Below, piece after piece: positions 1 to 12,400 of a DNA stretch of 64,000 nt (position 1 is the stretch's first letter; the number at the start of each line of letters is the position of its first letter). The notes below the pieces were generated by a model, which was not told the origin of the DNA, did not search any database, and was given only the letters and a program-made list of their open reading frames with translations. Both the position numbers and the translations under genes were made by a program. Source of the DNA: Phytoseiulus persimilis (lineage: Eukaryota; Arthropoda; Arachnida; Mesostigmata; Phytoseiidae); contig CM075104.1 of the NCBI GenBank assembly GCA_037576195.1, positions 17,314,211 through 17,378,210 on the forward strand, written 5' to 3'.

Positions 1-1290
1 TGAAGTTGAGCAGTGTGTTCGAGTCCTCTGCTGGACTTAGTGTGTGGTGGGATACCGGAGTGCGCGGATCTTCCATCAAGTAAGTTGCTAGACGTTAGAC
101 AGTGATCAGACAGTCGGAGCAGTTGGTCAAGCAGCTCGCTCGCGAGCTCGTGGTCCCCTCCTCGGATCGTTAGTGAGGTGCCTTTGTGGTCATGATGTTT
201 GCTGCGCAGGCACAGGCCAGAGATCGTCGTTCATTGAAGTGCCTTGATTGCGCCGACGCTTGACTTAGCCTGATGAGAGGCAGAAATCAAAGTCGAAAAA
301 GACGGGAGAGTTCCGTGCGGCCGACAATGACTCACAAGACAAGTTAATGTGAAAATCTTGAGAGATTGCGTTCGCTGAAAAGTGGTTTCTGTGGCTAGAG
401 TTCCTTGTCGGAAACGACCGCAAGCTGATTCTCATGCTTTTGAATGCCACGCGACTTGACCGCTGACAGCAGCACGAACATCCGCCAGAGCGGGCGGCGA
501 TGACTCTGAAATATGGCGGATGAAGATTAATTTCGAGCCTCATGCGCGAACGCGAATCGGGACTGATGTTTTCCGGAATAGCCACAGTATCGTTGTATCC
601 TGGAAACTTTGTGTGGGCCCTCGCTGTTTGGGTTCCCGCATCCCTTGAAGGCACTGCGATTCACGGTAGATCGATGCAACGGGGCATTTTTCGATTGATG
701 GATTGGGCCATCGTCGGACGTACCCCTGAGTGCTCTCGATTCGGGCGAGCACAAATACCAGTGTTCAGGGGGCTTGACCCTCGAAGAGAGCGTCAATGCC
801 GCGTTTCCACGCTGCGCGCGGTCAAAAATGGATCGCGTGTCAAGTCTTAGCTCCGAGTTTCTCTTGTGCCACGTGACAATGAGATTCATCGTTGTCCTGT
901 CACCGCCCAGTCACCTCCATGGCGAGTTGCATGGTCTTGATTCGTTCTGACCTGGGCGACTCGATGGGCAAACGCTCAGTCTGCCCAGGAGTCAGAAGTA
1001 CCCGAAGTTCACTAGAGGGAGGCGTGTGCGGAGACTTCGACGAGAACCACAACTTTGACGATGAGCATTTGCAGAGGGCTTTCGCTTCGGGCATTCGGTT
1101 GTCTTAAGTGTGTTTAATTACTGGGCCTCCGTAACTCGGCACCCCCGCAGTGACAAAGCACCGAACGCAGGAGGTCCACGTCCTATGCGCCACGATGGCG
1201 CTCGAAGGAATCCCAAGTGCCGATTAACACACGACCAAGCAGAAAAAGAAAAGCTAGACGAAGTCTAAATCCCTGCTCAGAAATTCTTGC
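1..1290. other. Upstream noncoding DNA
   Basis: No credible coding region; the open frames overlap on several strands and match nothing. A consensus-like splice donor (CATCAA|GTAAGTTG) sits at position 80, so the first 79 bases could be the end of a leader exon. No acceptor can be paired with it with confidence. Confidence 0.4.
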
Positions 1291-1545
1291 TCTCTCGTCG
1301 TCGTCTTCGACTCCGTTGTTGTCGTCGTCGTCGTCATCGTCTTCGTGGTCGTTGTTCGCGGTGGCAGCTTCAGCAGCAGCAGCCGCCGCCGCCGCGTCGA
1401 CTTCAGAGCGGCTCGGAGCGGCCTGACGGACTCTCCACCGAAGTGCGAATAGAATGCCTTCTTTTCTCCTCTTCGTCAGCATCGCTTTCTTCTGCCTCGT
1501 TTTCGGCGGTGGCGGCGGCGGCGGTGGCGGCGGCGGGAAGGGGTG
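1291..1545. repeat. Trinucleotide-rich block: TCG, CAG/CCG and GGC runs
   Basis: Imperfect TCG/GTC repeats (1295-1355), CAG then CCG units (1370-1396) and GGC/GGT units (1505-1537). They give Ser-, Ala- or Arg-rich open frames in every phase, which is why frames here look long. No protein signal. Confidence 0.8.
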
Positions 1546-2444
1546 CTTTCGCCTTCACGACGGTCGGCACAGAGTTTTGAGTTGCCAGAACAACGCAAAC
1601 ACTCAGGTGTAGAAAAAGCAGAAAACTTGAAAGATTGGCCCCCACCTCCTACTTTTCCCCTAGGCCCTCTCTCTCTTTCGTTCTGCCTACCTGAAACGCG
1701 CAGTTGGGCGGATCTGAACCGCGTTGTGGGTACCGCCGCGTCGAGAAGAATTAGTCTTACGACAACCGAAAACAAACTCCGCTACCCGGTACTGAGCGGA
1801 GTTCGGCGAAGTAGAATTTTGGCGTATTGTTCTCATTTACTACGTTGCTCTCGGGGTGGTTATTCCCGATTTTCTCTGCTGCCGGATCTCTTGTCGAGTT
1901 CCGCCTTTTTCGGTTGCGTTTCCTCGCGTTCCTGTCGTATTGTTCTCCGGGTCGATGGGAGATGAGCGGACAACACGTGTGCAAACAGTGCATAGCCAGA
2001 TCTGGCTTCGGCGCGGCATAATGGGCGCTTCAGAGGACCTTTTTCTCTCTGACTTCGAGAGCGAGAAGAGAACTGAGTGGCGTGCGACTCCGGCTTTCCG
2101 GAGCTCGGACGCTCTCTGGAAGAAGCGCGGCTCGACGGAGCTAGGAAATCATCCGACAGCCGATCCGGAAGGCTAGTCCACATCCCTCGCCCCTACAAAC
2201 TCGAGCGTCCCGCTCGTATCGGCATCTTGTGATCTCCGCGTTCCTCGAGTAATACGTCCGGGCACGTCGACCGATCGATCGAATTAACGCGAGAAGTGGT
2301 CTGGGATGGTTACTGGATAATTATGGCGATAGGTTCCAGAATCGCCGATGTTCAGCGGTGTCCTCTTGGGATTCTTTCAGAGTCGATGAACGCGTCGACC
2401 GTTTTTCAGTCCGCTGTCTAAACACAATGAGAAGGAAAGACAAA

Positions 2445-2500
2445 CCAGTCAGTCACTCGGTCGGCCGGTCCGTCGGCGGGTCGAGCGGGCGAACGAACGC
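2445..2500. repeat. 4-bp-periodic degenerate tract
   Basis: CAGTCAGTCACTCGGTCGGCCGG followed by TCCGTCGGCGGGTCG and GAACGAACG. Units vary, but a four-base step is held for most of the tract. Confidence 0.65.
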
Positions 2501-2529
2501 TTTAACAAATCGTTCGATGCGTTCCCATA

Positions 2530-2649
2530 ATGACTGACGTTGGCAACGACGATGGCGTTGACAACCGTGCTGACGACGACTGCGATGAGGTGAACTCGAA
2601 GCGGACTTCTGTCAAAATCAAACAAGGATTCACTCGCCAGTCACACTAG
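2530..2649 (+). other. Small ATG ORF, 39 codons, acidic then basic (unproven)
   Basis: It begins MTDVGNDDGVDNRADDDCDE and ends in a basic stretch before TAG 2647-2649. The Asp-rich half comes from GAC/GAT repetition, which is common in this window, so it may be chance. It does not resemble any family known to me. Confidence 0.12.
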
Positions 2650-2820
2650 AACAGATCAAATAGGCAGACGATCACGACTGAGCCGGCTGAGCCAGCCGAA
2701 TTCTGAGAACGTTCGCCAGTTGGGCTTTACAGGGCCGAGCAGTGAAGCAGAGCTGTCTCATGGATGGACCAGTCGAGCAGCAGCACCGACATCATCATGA
2801 GTTCCAGAGTCGGTGTCAGT

Positions 2821-2828
2821 TATATATA
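2821..2828 (+). promoter_or_regulatory. TATA-like element
   Basis: TATATATA in GTCAGTTATATATACAATACG. It is the most evident TATA-like run in the upstream 16 kb, but no initiator is visible at the right distance and no downstream exon is assured. Confidence 0.12.
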
Positions 2829-5800
2829 CAATACGCTCGCGCGCATGTAAAACAAGGGTTATGATCACCGGCAGGGGGAAAAATCGCCCATCAGCCGTCA
2901 CCGGCTCACTGTCAACTCAAGTTTAATCTCACGTCAGGATCCGACTGCGGCTAACTGTCGCTGCGGAGCTCCAGCAGTCGCTCGAGGATTCCGGCAGTTG
3001 AAGCTTCCCCGACGATCTTTCTGAAATCGGAAGAGAACAAGTTCTACCGCTCCGTTTTTCTCGTCGAGACCTCTTCGTTGTCAACGCTGCTGCCAGAAGC
3101 GATAAGAGTCAAGAAGCAGAAGAGAGACTCAGAACGACCACCACCGCGATCGAAAAGGCGCGGATCAGGTCGAGGATAACAGAGCCGATAATCGGTAGCC
3201 TATGGCCAACGGAATCAAATCGCACAGCCGAGACGCAGATAAGCTTACCGTTCATTATTGTCACCTCCGGCTCCATCATCATTAACGAATGTGTTTTGTG
3301 CGAATGTGACTGTCTGCCTGTCTGTCCGTTTGTGGAAGATCACGTCGTCGACGATATTGAAGATTGGTCGTCACTCGTTTTCGACCGCATCGTCGCCGTC
3401 GTTGTCAACAACACAAAGCCAGTTCACGTCTTCTGCATTCTTTCTGGAAATCCGTCCGGGAGATGTCTTTGTTCCGGAAGAACGCAAAAGAGGCGCATCG
3501 TGCTCTTGAGGAATGCGAGCATGCGATATTTATCGGATCTCACTGAGCGGAGCGCGTACTGTGCATTTTACCATCGTGTCGGGGCCTACCGGTAGTCACT
3601 GATGATGGTCCTGATTTCTTGGCGACGCCGGACTCTCTCGGTTCCAGTTATCAGGTGGTGACCACAAATAACTCACCGGATACTGGGCCCAGCTTTATCT
3701 ATTCACGACGCTCGGTGATGGAGAGAGGTGGATTCCATTCAAAGCTTGTAAAGATTTTGCATTGTTGATTTGTCTCCGGGATGGACTTTCGTTCTCATCC
3801 CCTGGACCCGCTCGCGTTGTGAGGTTTGATGGTGGCGAAGAGAGCCTCCGTCAAAGGGGTTCCGAGCGAGCAGAGAATCATTGGCGAAACGGTTCTCATT
3901 CAGACGAAGCGCGCTCGGGGGAATCTCGTGCAGTTGCGGCGTTTCAAGGAGGCGCTCGTCCTCGATCAGGTGCGGGAGCGCACGCTCGGCTGTGCTAAAG
4001 CACGCGTACAACTATCATGTTCCAAAAAAAGAGGAGCGAGAAAAGGGTGGGGATCAGGAGCTGCGAGCGGTAGCGGATAAGGGAAACGAGGAGTAGCAGA
4101 CGGATAAGCGAGTGACGAGCAGACGGATCACCGCAGTGATTACATTGAGCCGAATCAGCTCTGCTGTTTGAGGACGATCGTGTTGGCGATGCCTTTGAGC
4201 ACTTGCGAAATGTCTGTTCCCATTCATGTTCTGACAACAAGCGGGCGAGTCCTGAAGACATGACACTCTCTCCCCGAGTTTGGCTTTCGCGTTAGCGCTT
4301 CACGCAGCTTTCGGGGTACTCGCCGGAGCGGGATCACGGCCGAAATTCGTCTTGCATCCGTCGATGCTTTGGACTGCTGAAGATCTTAACCCGACACAGT
4401 TTTGTTTGATGAGCACACTTCGCACCTGATGTTGGTTTTCGCCAGCGAATGATGGCCGCCGTTCTGCCTCCGACCGTGGTGGTCGTCGTCGTGGTCTTGG
4501 TCGGTTATCTAGGTGGCGTACGAAGAAGTCTCTGAAAGCAGAATGATAGAGCAGCGAGAAGAACCACGATTCGAATCGGCTTAGTTAAAAATTTCTCGCC
4601 TCTGTCTTCGTCGTCGTCGCCTCCTCCCCCTCTCATTTTCCTCCGGTAGCTGCAATTTTCTCTCTTCATTCTCTGTGTTTGGCCAGCTGTGAATCCCAGT
4701 ACACATGGCCGTCAGCAACGTGGCTGTCGCCGCAGCTCTTGCTGAGCAGAAGAAAGAGGAGTCGGGTCTCTGGCGCGAGCGGAGGCGAAACTTGGAACCC
4801 GAGCAAAAATCGGGAATTGGCGAGATCTGCGTTCGCGCATCTCAATCGAAGATCCTTGAGGAGACGCGGGAGAAAAAGCGGGGCTCAACGAGACGATCGT
4901 TGGTACCCGTGAGCGGTGCTTGTTGTCTTTCCGGTCGACCAATCGAAGGTGACAACGGCTTGGAATTCCGTTGAGCTTTACGCGTCTTCGTTGGTCGGCG
5001 GCCTCCGCCATTTCTGATATTATCGAATCGAGTTGAGGAGCACTTGTTGTTTGCCCAAGCACGGCGGTCACCCACGCCAAGCCTGGCTGGCTGGCCAGGC
5101 TGCCGGTGGCCGACTTGATTCAAGTCGTTGAAATATCTTCACGAATTTCCAAACAGGACACGAACGGGAGCTTCGATACCTCCAACGGAAGAAAATCGTC
5201 CTATGCTCCCCTCGAACTTAGCTGTAATCGAGCACTCGACCGAGTCCAACCTGGGAAACCCACGTACCGCTTCGGTGGGAAGAGTATCTAGAAGGAGCGC
5301 CCTTCGAACAAAGTTGAGCACAAGTTCACCGGAACGATCGAAACGGAGCATTGCCTCGAAAAGCGACGCGAGCGAAGTAAATCTCGATCCCTACTGCACT
5401 AGTTCGCGGTTCGTGTTCAAGGGTGGGAGTCGATCCCCGCGCTGACACCGGGGCTGTGCGACAGACTGGTTTCTGGTTTATTCATTTCGGTTCTCTCGAC
5501 TGACTTGATTCCTTCGTGGATTCCTTCGCATGAGGCGATGCTATCGATAAATGCTGTAAAGCTGTCAGCGAAGCGTGCTTGTCATTCAGAAGAAGCCGAA
5601 ATGCTGTCGAATAACCGACTCGACCGGTGAGGGAGCAGGCGGAAGAGACACAGCAGACATGCCGGGACTTGGCTCAGGAACTCGATGCCATCGTCAACGG
5701 GGGGAAAATGACGTCCGTTCCCTCACTGAGACAATCGAGAGCCAGCATAGTGTCCCCTGGCCCCTGGATACCCTCCGGGTTCTGCTCTCGCGGGCCCTCG

Positions 5801-6094
5801 CGATGGATCCCCTCGCAGATCCCGGGCTCTTGGACCCGTTCTCAGCGAAAATACCGCCGCCCTCTCCACTGTCTTTCGAAATTCTGCAAGCCACCCCTCA
5901 ACTAGAGTCTTCCAATGGTTCTCATGTCTCCAGTTGGTTGCCGCGCGTCGTAGTCGCACCTGAAAGCAGCGGGATGCTGCGCACAAACAAAACACTAGAA
6001 AACCCTACAATGAATGGATGGATGAAAGAAGAAAGGACGGCTTACGAGAGGGGAGAGAGAACAGGACGGAGACGACCGAGTTGCGAGAGAATAC

Positions 6095-6109
6095 AGAGAG
6101 AGAGAGAGC
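6095..6109. repeat. GA microsatellite
   Basis: Short (GA)n run in a purine-rich stretch. Confidence 0.7.
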
Positions 6110-6329
6110 GCAGGAATTCTAGCAGATTTTCTTTCGAGATCGCTCTCGAGGTGTTGTCCTAAGAACCGGAATGTACGGTCGCTCCGACATCTCGTCGTCG
6201 CTCATTGATTCACCCGGTTTGTTGATAATTCTCCATTCGGACTGGTCTCTACCCGGTTTCCGGGCGACTCGGACCGAGAGCCAGGGAAACACGGCGGCGG
6301 TGAGGCAAGCGCCATAGAGCGATGACGAG

Positions 6330-6380
6330 ACCGCCCGCCCGCCCGTTCGCCAGCCAGCCATGCAGACCGACGGACGAATG
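6330..6380. repeat. 4-bp-periodic degenerate tract
   Basis: CCGCCCGCCCGCCCGTTCGC, CAGCCAGCCATGCAG, then ACCGACGGACGAATGAGC. One tract passes through several tetramer types. Confidence 0.65.
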
Positions 6381-6510
6381 AGCCGAATAGAAGAGATATT
6401 TCGTTTTTCCAGTGAGGCTTTTTGAGCAATAACAAAGTTTGTGTCTTGCCGGCCGTTGCCGACCAAACATCTCGGCTGGCGTCATCGTAAACTCCTTGTC
6501 GGAGGAAGGA

Positions 6511-6556
6511 ACCGAACAACGAACGAACGGACGGACCGAGCAGGCAACGAACTGAC
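6511..6556. repeat. 4-bp-periodic degenerate tract
   Basis: ACCGAACAACGAACGAACGG then ACGGACCGAGCAGGCAACGA: GAAC/GGAC/GAGC units in one register. Confidence 0.65.
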
Positions 6557-7249
6557 GCCCAGAGGGAAGAGGAGGCTCACAGACAGAACCAACACAAGAT
6601 TCGAATAAATCAGAAAGCCTGTAGCCCGTGATGCCATAGCGCTATCGCTGGTGTTACGGCCGCGGGTCTCGTTTCTATCTTCCAGTCGGCCATTAACGGC
6701 TCTAGAGAGGGATGGATGGACAAACAGACCTTTCGAGCAGACAGTATGGAATTTCTTTTTAGGAGCAACGATCAAGGATCTCGTTTGATATCGTTGATCT
6801 TTGCCCGGTCCACTAGTTATCCAACCGATGATGATCCAGCTCGCCAATGAGTCAAACCGACCTCATGTTCAGACGGCGGCGTCGTCGTCGTCGGCTGAAC
6901 GATCAAAGCCGGCGGCAACGGAAACACTGATCGGGTACGCGGATACCGCTCGTGTTGATTCTGTGAAATTAAAGCGCGACCGTAACGCGCTCCAATCAAT
7001 ATAGTTGTGTCAGAGCTCTTTCGATCGAGAGTTTATCCGAATCGCGCAACCCATCATGTGGTTCTCCGAGCTCAGATCCGCAGGGCTGTGTGTGTGCCGA
7101 TCCTGAGTTGCGATGGGCGCAACAATCGGCGGGAAATGAAATTCAAGCTCGTCCGGGAAGCCAGAAAAGTTCTTTCGAGAGTAAAAGCCGATCGGTGCAT
7201 TTCTTCCTGACGTGATTTCGCTGCTGTCGGAGTCACTCGTGGTGACGGT

Positions 7250-7288
7250 CGAGGAGGAGGAGGCGGTGGCGGCAGCAGCAGCAGCGGT
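7250..7288. repeat. Compound GAG/GGC/CAG trinucleotide repeat
   Basis: GAGGAGGAGGAGGCGGTGGC then GGCAGCAGCAGCAGCGG. Confidence 0.75.
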
Positions 7289-7346
7289 AGTGGTGTTGAG
7301 AAGACTGATCTGGGGCCTCCGCCCCCGGCTGTGTTTACACGTAGTC

Positions 7347-7367
7347 GATGGATGGATGGATGGATGG
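7347..7367. repeat. (GATG)n tetranucleotide microsatellite
   Basis: About five perfect GATG units; GTCAGTCAGTCTGGACTGAC follows at about 7399, again on a four-base step. Confidence 0.85.
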
Positions 7368-9396
7368 TTGAAGAGTCCGACCGGGCATCTCGGGATCGGT
7401 CAGTCAGTCTGGACTGACAGATGGACTGGGATGGATGGGTGCGTGGCTAGCTCTCTGCGTCGCTATCTCTGAGGTGACTCCTTGCCAGAGAAGAAACCAA
7501 GAAGTTTATTCCTGAAGTTTTGTCCGATGTGGATCCATCGAGAAGTATGCGCTGAAGTTCTTGACCCGCAGAAGCACGACCGGGAGGTCTTCGGCTTCCC
7601 CCCAGGCGGAAGATGGCATGTGGACACCGACTCGAGAGTCCGTCTCAATCGCTTGAGAGAATCAATAAGTCGATCGCGATGTGGATGGAAAAGCGAAAAT
7701 CTTCGGGGAGAGACAAATCTTGCAAGTTTGTGCGGGTGGCAGCTCCGCTGGTTCGCTGCTTGGCGGTCCTCGTTTCCGTTGGTGCGTCCGTCTGTCCGTA
7801 GGTTGCTCGATTCGATCGTTGCTCGCTCGCATGCTCGCTTCAAGATGGGAAAGAGGAAATCTCGTTCTAGGCGGCAGAAGCCGCGGCGGCATCAGCAACA
7901 TCTATTGATGAGCACGATGGCGCATTGGCAGACGTTCAAAATTATTGGGTCAGGCCCCGTAGCCTGCTCATCCTTTCGATCGGTCGCTCGCTGCTGATTC
8001 TACAGCCGTCGGGTGGGAGAAAGTTAACAAGAGGCCAAGGAGGCGAGCGAGCCGCTAGACTAGGGTTCTTTCTGCGGAACCGCCGCAGGCCGAAGGCATT
8101 GAACAAGGCCGACTGGCAGCAGTAGCGGCTGGAAGCAGTCGGCTTGTGTTTACCCTTACTTAGCTCTCTCGTTCGCATTCGATGATGACTCCGCAGCTCT
8201 AATTGGTATTAACAACGGCAGAGCTGGCGCTACCAGCATATCCACCAGTAGCGGCGGCACACAGCAAATTATCCGCTCAAGCCGTTCCAGCCAGAATCTC
8301 AGACGCCGGCTGACACTTTCTCTCTTCCTCTCTCGAGGAGCTCGTGCACGATGCCATGGACCGGGCGAGGACATTGGACGTTTGCGATTTGTGACCATGT
8401 GTGGTTCCGATACGGAGACGGTAGACGAGACAGAAAATCGCTGGCGAGGAGAAGGGGATCAAAGACTGAAGCAGCTACCGATCCTTGAAACGCAGATGGT
8501 CAGTTAGGGAGGAGAATCAAAGGGTTTCAAGAGGCTGAGCGAGAGGAGTAAGTGCGAGAGGAAAAAGGAAACCGATCACCGTCGATTCGGGTTGGAGTGG
8601 GGCTGGCGTTGAGACTGAAGGAGACATCGCAGTCGGCCTCGTTAGAGAGCCCACCTGATTCCCAGCTTCTCCGTGATTTCAACGACGGTTGATTGTCCTA
8701 AATGACTCTTTGACCAGCGAGTGGCGCGCTCGCCGGTGCGCTTGCGACCGGACGGCGGCGCCGAAGAGTGGCATGACAATTAGAGATTCTCAGAGGGCCT
8801 AGTCGACTGTCCGGCGGCGCCCCGGACGACGAGCGTTCTCCTTTAAGGATACGAACGAGTGGTCATACGACCGGTTCGCCGTACTTCCTTCCGAGCGCCC
8901 GCCTGCCAGTTAGCTTCTCCGGGCAGGGTTGATCTCTTGAGAACCAGGTAATTAACTCTAATGCACACGATGACGGCGTCTATCCGCAGCGGCGTCGAGA
9001 ACTTCCGTAGCGGGGACTCTAACGGCAACGACGACTCCGGCTCTTCGCAAAATGGGCAGAGTTGGTAGTTTGCGCAAGTCGGCATTGGACGATCCGAAAG
9101 ATTCGATGCTCGTTCTCGGACCACCTGGGCTCAGGAGCGGGAACGCGAGAGGTGAATATCGACGACTCGGAGAAACCAATGAGGAATTATCAAAGTCAGG
9201 TTTAGTTGCCCGAACCTTGGGACGCGAGGGCAGCGAGTCGCGGGAAAAGAGTAACACAGCGTTTGGTGTGGTTTCTTGTGCGGAGACATCCATACATCAT
9301 GGGACAGCGTTCATTAATGCTGGCCATGGTTAGAAAGAGGAGGATGAGGAGCAGCCGCAGCGGGACGAGAAATAGCGAACAGATATAGGCCGATAG

Positions 9397-9432
9397 GCTT
9401 TGCTTGCTTGCTTTCTTGCCTGCCTGCCTGCG
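9397..9432. repeat. 4-bp-periodic tract (CTTG/CTGC type)
   Basis: GCTTTGCTTGCTTGCTTTCT then TGCCTGCCTGCCTGCGG. The unit changes from TTGC to CTGC along the tract without loss of register. Confidence 0.75.
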
Positions 9433-12400
9433 GAGCTCTCTCGATGAGTAAGGCGACAGATGTCCGGCATGGCCTGTTGGATGTCTGTGTCGATGTCCGT
9501 TTGGTCTCCCTCTTGTAGTAGTCGCCGCCGCCGAAACCGCTGCTTCCACAATAACCACGACCACTGGCATCACCGGCGTGGCGAGAGGAAGAAACACGAC
9601 GAGAAGGTGCAGCAGAGTAAATTTGATCCGATTCGCTTTTGATGAAGGACACACACAGCACAAATGTCAGAGCCGCTCCAAACCGCTGGAGCCGATACCC
9701 TGAAGCCACGGTCAGCTTCCAGTTCGAAGCTCCGGATCTGTGGTCATGATTTCACTGAGCGGCGACACAGAGCTGCTCCGAATCCGGCGAGTTTCTCTCC
9801 ATAATCGAGTGTTCCCATTGACTTGAATTCCCCAGGCCGCTGTGAACGGACGGGAGGTCTCGCGACAATTTCCCGAAAACGCGGTAATTTTCAACGTTGG
9901 CAATGAGTGGAAAGAAGAGTTGTAGACGAGTAGTAATAGAAGGAATACCGAAGACAGCAATGACGGTGGCGGCATCAGACAGCAATGAGCCGCTCAGTCA
10001 TAGGCTGGTTGAGAGTTGTTCTCATCTGGCTGAAAGATCAGCCAAGGAGGCTCCCGTTGGGCCCCGGGCCAACAGGCGGAGTGTGGTTCGATTCGCTTGT
10101 TTCAAACAATATCTCACATCTCGCTCACATCAACTGTCACCAACCAACCAGCCAGCCAGCAAGTCAGCCACCCAGTCAGGGACCGGCATCCAGTAGCACT
10201 AGCGAAGTCTTACTAGCCGTCGTCGGCGGCGTCGGGGAACAGGCGGCCGGTACACAGCCTGTTTCCAGCCGCGGAACAGCTACTAGAACGACAAATGCTT
10301 GCTACAGAAACAACACGATCTTCGACAGTTTTGTCTGTCTTCGCTCCTCGACGCTCTGCCTCTCGTTTGTCGGTTGTTTTCTGAAACTCATTGTTCTCTG
10401 ATTCAGAGAGCGGCACGCTCATTCATTTACCTGCTAGCTGGGTCGTGCTCGGCCCCGGAAAGGAAACCACAGAAGAGCAGAACTCCGAGAAGACTCGGAA
10501 CGTCTGGATGCCGGCGGAGGTGCATGAACCCCACATGTTCATGTACCGTTTGCCATGTTTCCACGACATCTGAATGTTGCACGACATCCGAGGACCGAGA
10601 CGAGTATTTTTCTGTGGGACACAGATACATTCAGTAGGATAGGATCGTTCGAAGGGAAAAAATATCGAGGCAGGTGTGGCCGGAGACCGACAGCTTGGGT
10701 GGACGGCCCGATCCTCTATTTTGTCCAATGACGCGTTCCCTCCCAGAACCCCCTCGAAGAATAAGTTCGAAAATTTTCGTTCCCCGTGCAGCGGGTAATT
10801 TCGTTAATGTCCTCACGAGCTGGCCAGCCGAAAGGTATTTAAAGCATTTGCTCGTCCGTGCTTCCCTATCCGACTTGCCAGTCCGTCTGCTCGTCTATTC
10901 GGCTCACTGAGGATTTTCTCTACGATTATCGGAAGTCTATATGGTCTTTCCCTCGTATCGCTTGTGCGGCCGTGCCTTCTCAGCGGGTTCGAGCTGCTTG
11001 TTTGAATCCTCAAACGACCCACTCCGAGTGCGGTGGATCAGGGCGAGGGGTTTCGCTCCCCGACCGGCTGAGCCTCTCCCCCTTCCTCTGACCAACGCTG
11101 TTGTTGCTGTTTTATCGACCCATCTCCATAAGAATGAGTTCCGAGCATGAGTACGTGCCGGCTAGCTTTTTCTGAATATGCGTGCATGATTCCCGAAGTT
11201 TTTCACGGATCCACCCTTTGTTGATGCTGCGGCCGCCAGATAGTCCGCGACAAGTTGAACTGGATATCGCCGATCAATTGGGTTGAGGAGAAAATAGAGA
11301 ATCGAGATCTGATCCTTGGTAATTCGACGCTTTCTCGACGTGTGGTCTCATGCACGACGATGAACTGCGATCTTTTGTGGCGGCGCCTGGCTCGAAGGTA
11401 TTTTCGTTTGTTCTCGTTCGTCTCGGGTGTGTTGAAACAAGAGAGACGAACCTGAAGGAAGCAACGCTCCTTGAGTTTCGTTTCTAAAGTCAAACCTCGC
11501 TCCTCTGGATCGCGACGCTCGAGCGCAGATCGCCTGATTTCCAGCGTTCGCGAAGAAAATGGACATTTGCCCCACTCTGGAACACGGGGAGAGGGAGAGA
11601 ACAGTGGGTCACGTTGAGATTGGAGACTCGCGTCCATGACTGTGCGTCTGAATATTTTCACGGAGAACGAACGTGCCGTTGAGTTGGAATAATATCCACA
11701 AATATCCTCCTCCACGATAATCACACAATGAAAGGACGAACAAATGGATGACGGGATGGTTGACTGGCGGGCTGCAGCGAACAAAATCATTGCCAAACGG
11801 CAACTTCTCATGGATTGCATGAGATGGAGTCGTTAGGTATTCGAGCAAGATTAAAAACAGAATGAGCTCCTCCGCCGTTCTGAAGTTATTTGCTACCCCG
11901 TCGCTAGCAGTCGGTGCTGGATCACCAGAATCACTCGAAGGCAAGGCCTCGTGATTCTTTCCTGTTCTACTCAATACTGTTAGGAGGCGCGCGTGGAACC
12001 ACAACCGTGGCTCCCGAAATGCTGAGGCTGCCGTGAACATCGGAGATGCTCTTGAGAGCATCTTTCCGTTCCGATCCGAACGATTGTTCATCTTCTCCAG
12101 CTTGTGAGCTTTTGTATTCTTCCGTTGGATTCAGAAAACTGTGTGATCGGAGGGAACCGCGATCGGTATCGACGCTCGGAGCATGCTTCGTATCCGCAGC
12201 ATGGTTGGCGTTCAGACTATCGCGTTTGTTTGGAATTTCGCCATCAGTGAAATTTTACTACGGTGGCCACGGCATCGATGACTCGTATCTCCGATATTCT
12301 GTTGTGCTGTTTCGGTTTCCCGGCGAAATCCACGAGGATGAACTTTTCGGCTTTGTTCGGCGTAAATTTTTTTACGGCGGACACTCCAGTGATTAGAAGA

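Larger units (their letters stand above)
1546..6080. other. Upstream noncoding DNA
   Basis: No supported gene. Points of note: a 4-bp-periodic tract at 2445-2500; a 39-codon ATG ORF at 2530-2649; TATATATA at 2821; another tract at 3309-3336; and a short CTGG/CCAG tract at 5081-5107. The open frame 5575-6162 (195 codons) lacks any recognisable motif and starts at TTG. Confidence 0.4.
6557..9396. other. Upstream noncoding DNA
   Basis: No supported gene. It includes GAG/GGC/CAG repeats (7250-7288), a GATG run (7347-7367) and the homeodomain-type motif GGTAATTAAC at 8947. Open frames up to 171 codons (7482-7997) show no domain, and overlapping frames are equally open. Confidence 0.4.

Noticed and set aside
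1183-1482. Antisense frame with EDDDDDDD and polyalanine
   Set aside because: A direct translation of TCG and GCN repeats; no unique sequence supports a protein.
5575-6162. 195-codon frame upstream of zfh2
   Set aside because: TTG start, no recognisable motif, overlapping frames on both strands are equally open, and the end is a GA-rich repeat.
9314-9709. Signal-peptide-like frame on the - strand
   Set aside because: The apparent start is GTG, no ATG lies between it and the upstream in-frame stop, and no splice acceptor restores the frame. The C-terminal half runs into a 4-bp repeat tract.
11203-11820. 205-codon - strand frame
   Set aside because: Random-looking composition with no motif; frames of this length are expected a few times in 64 kb at this GC.
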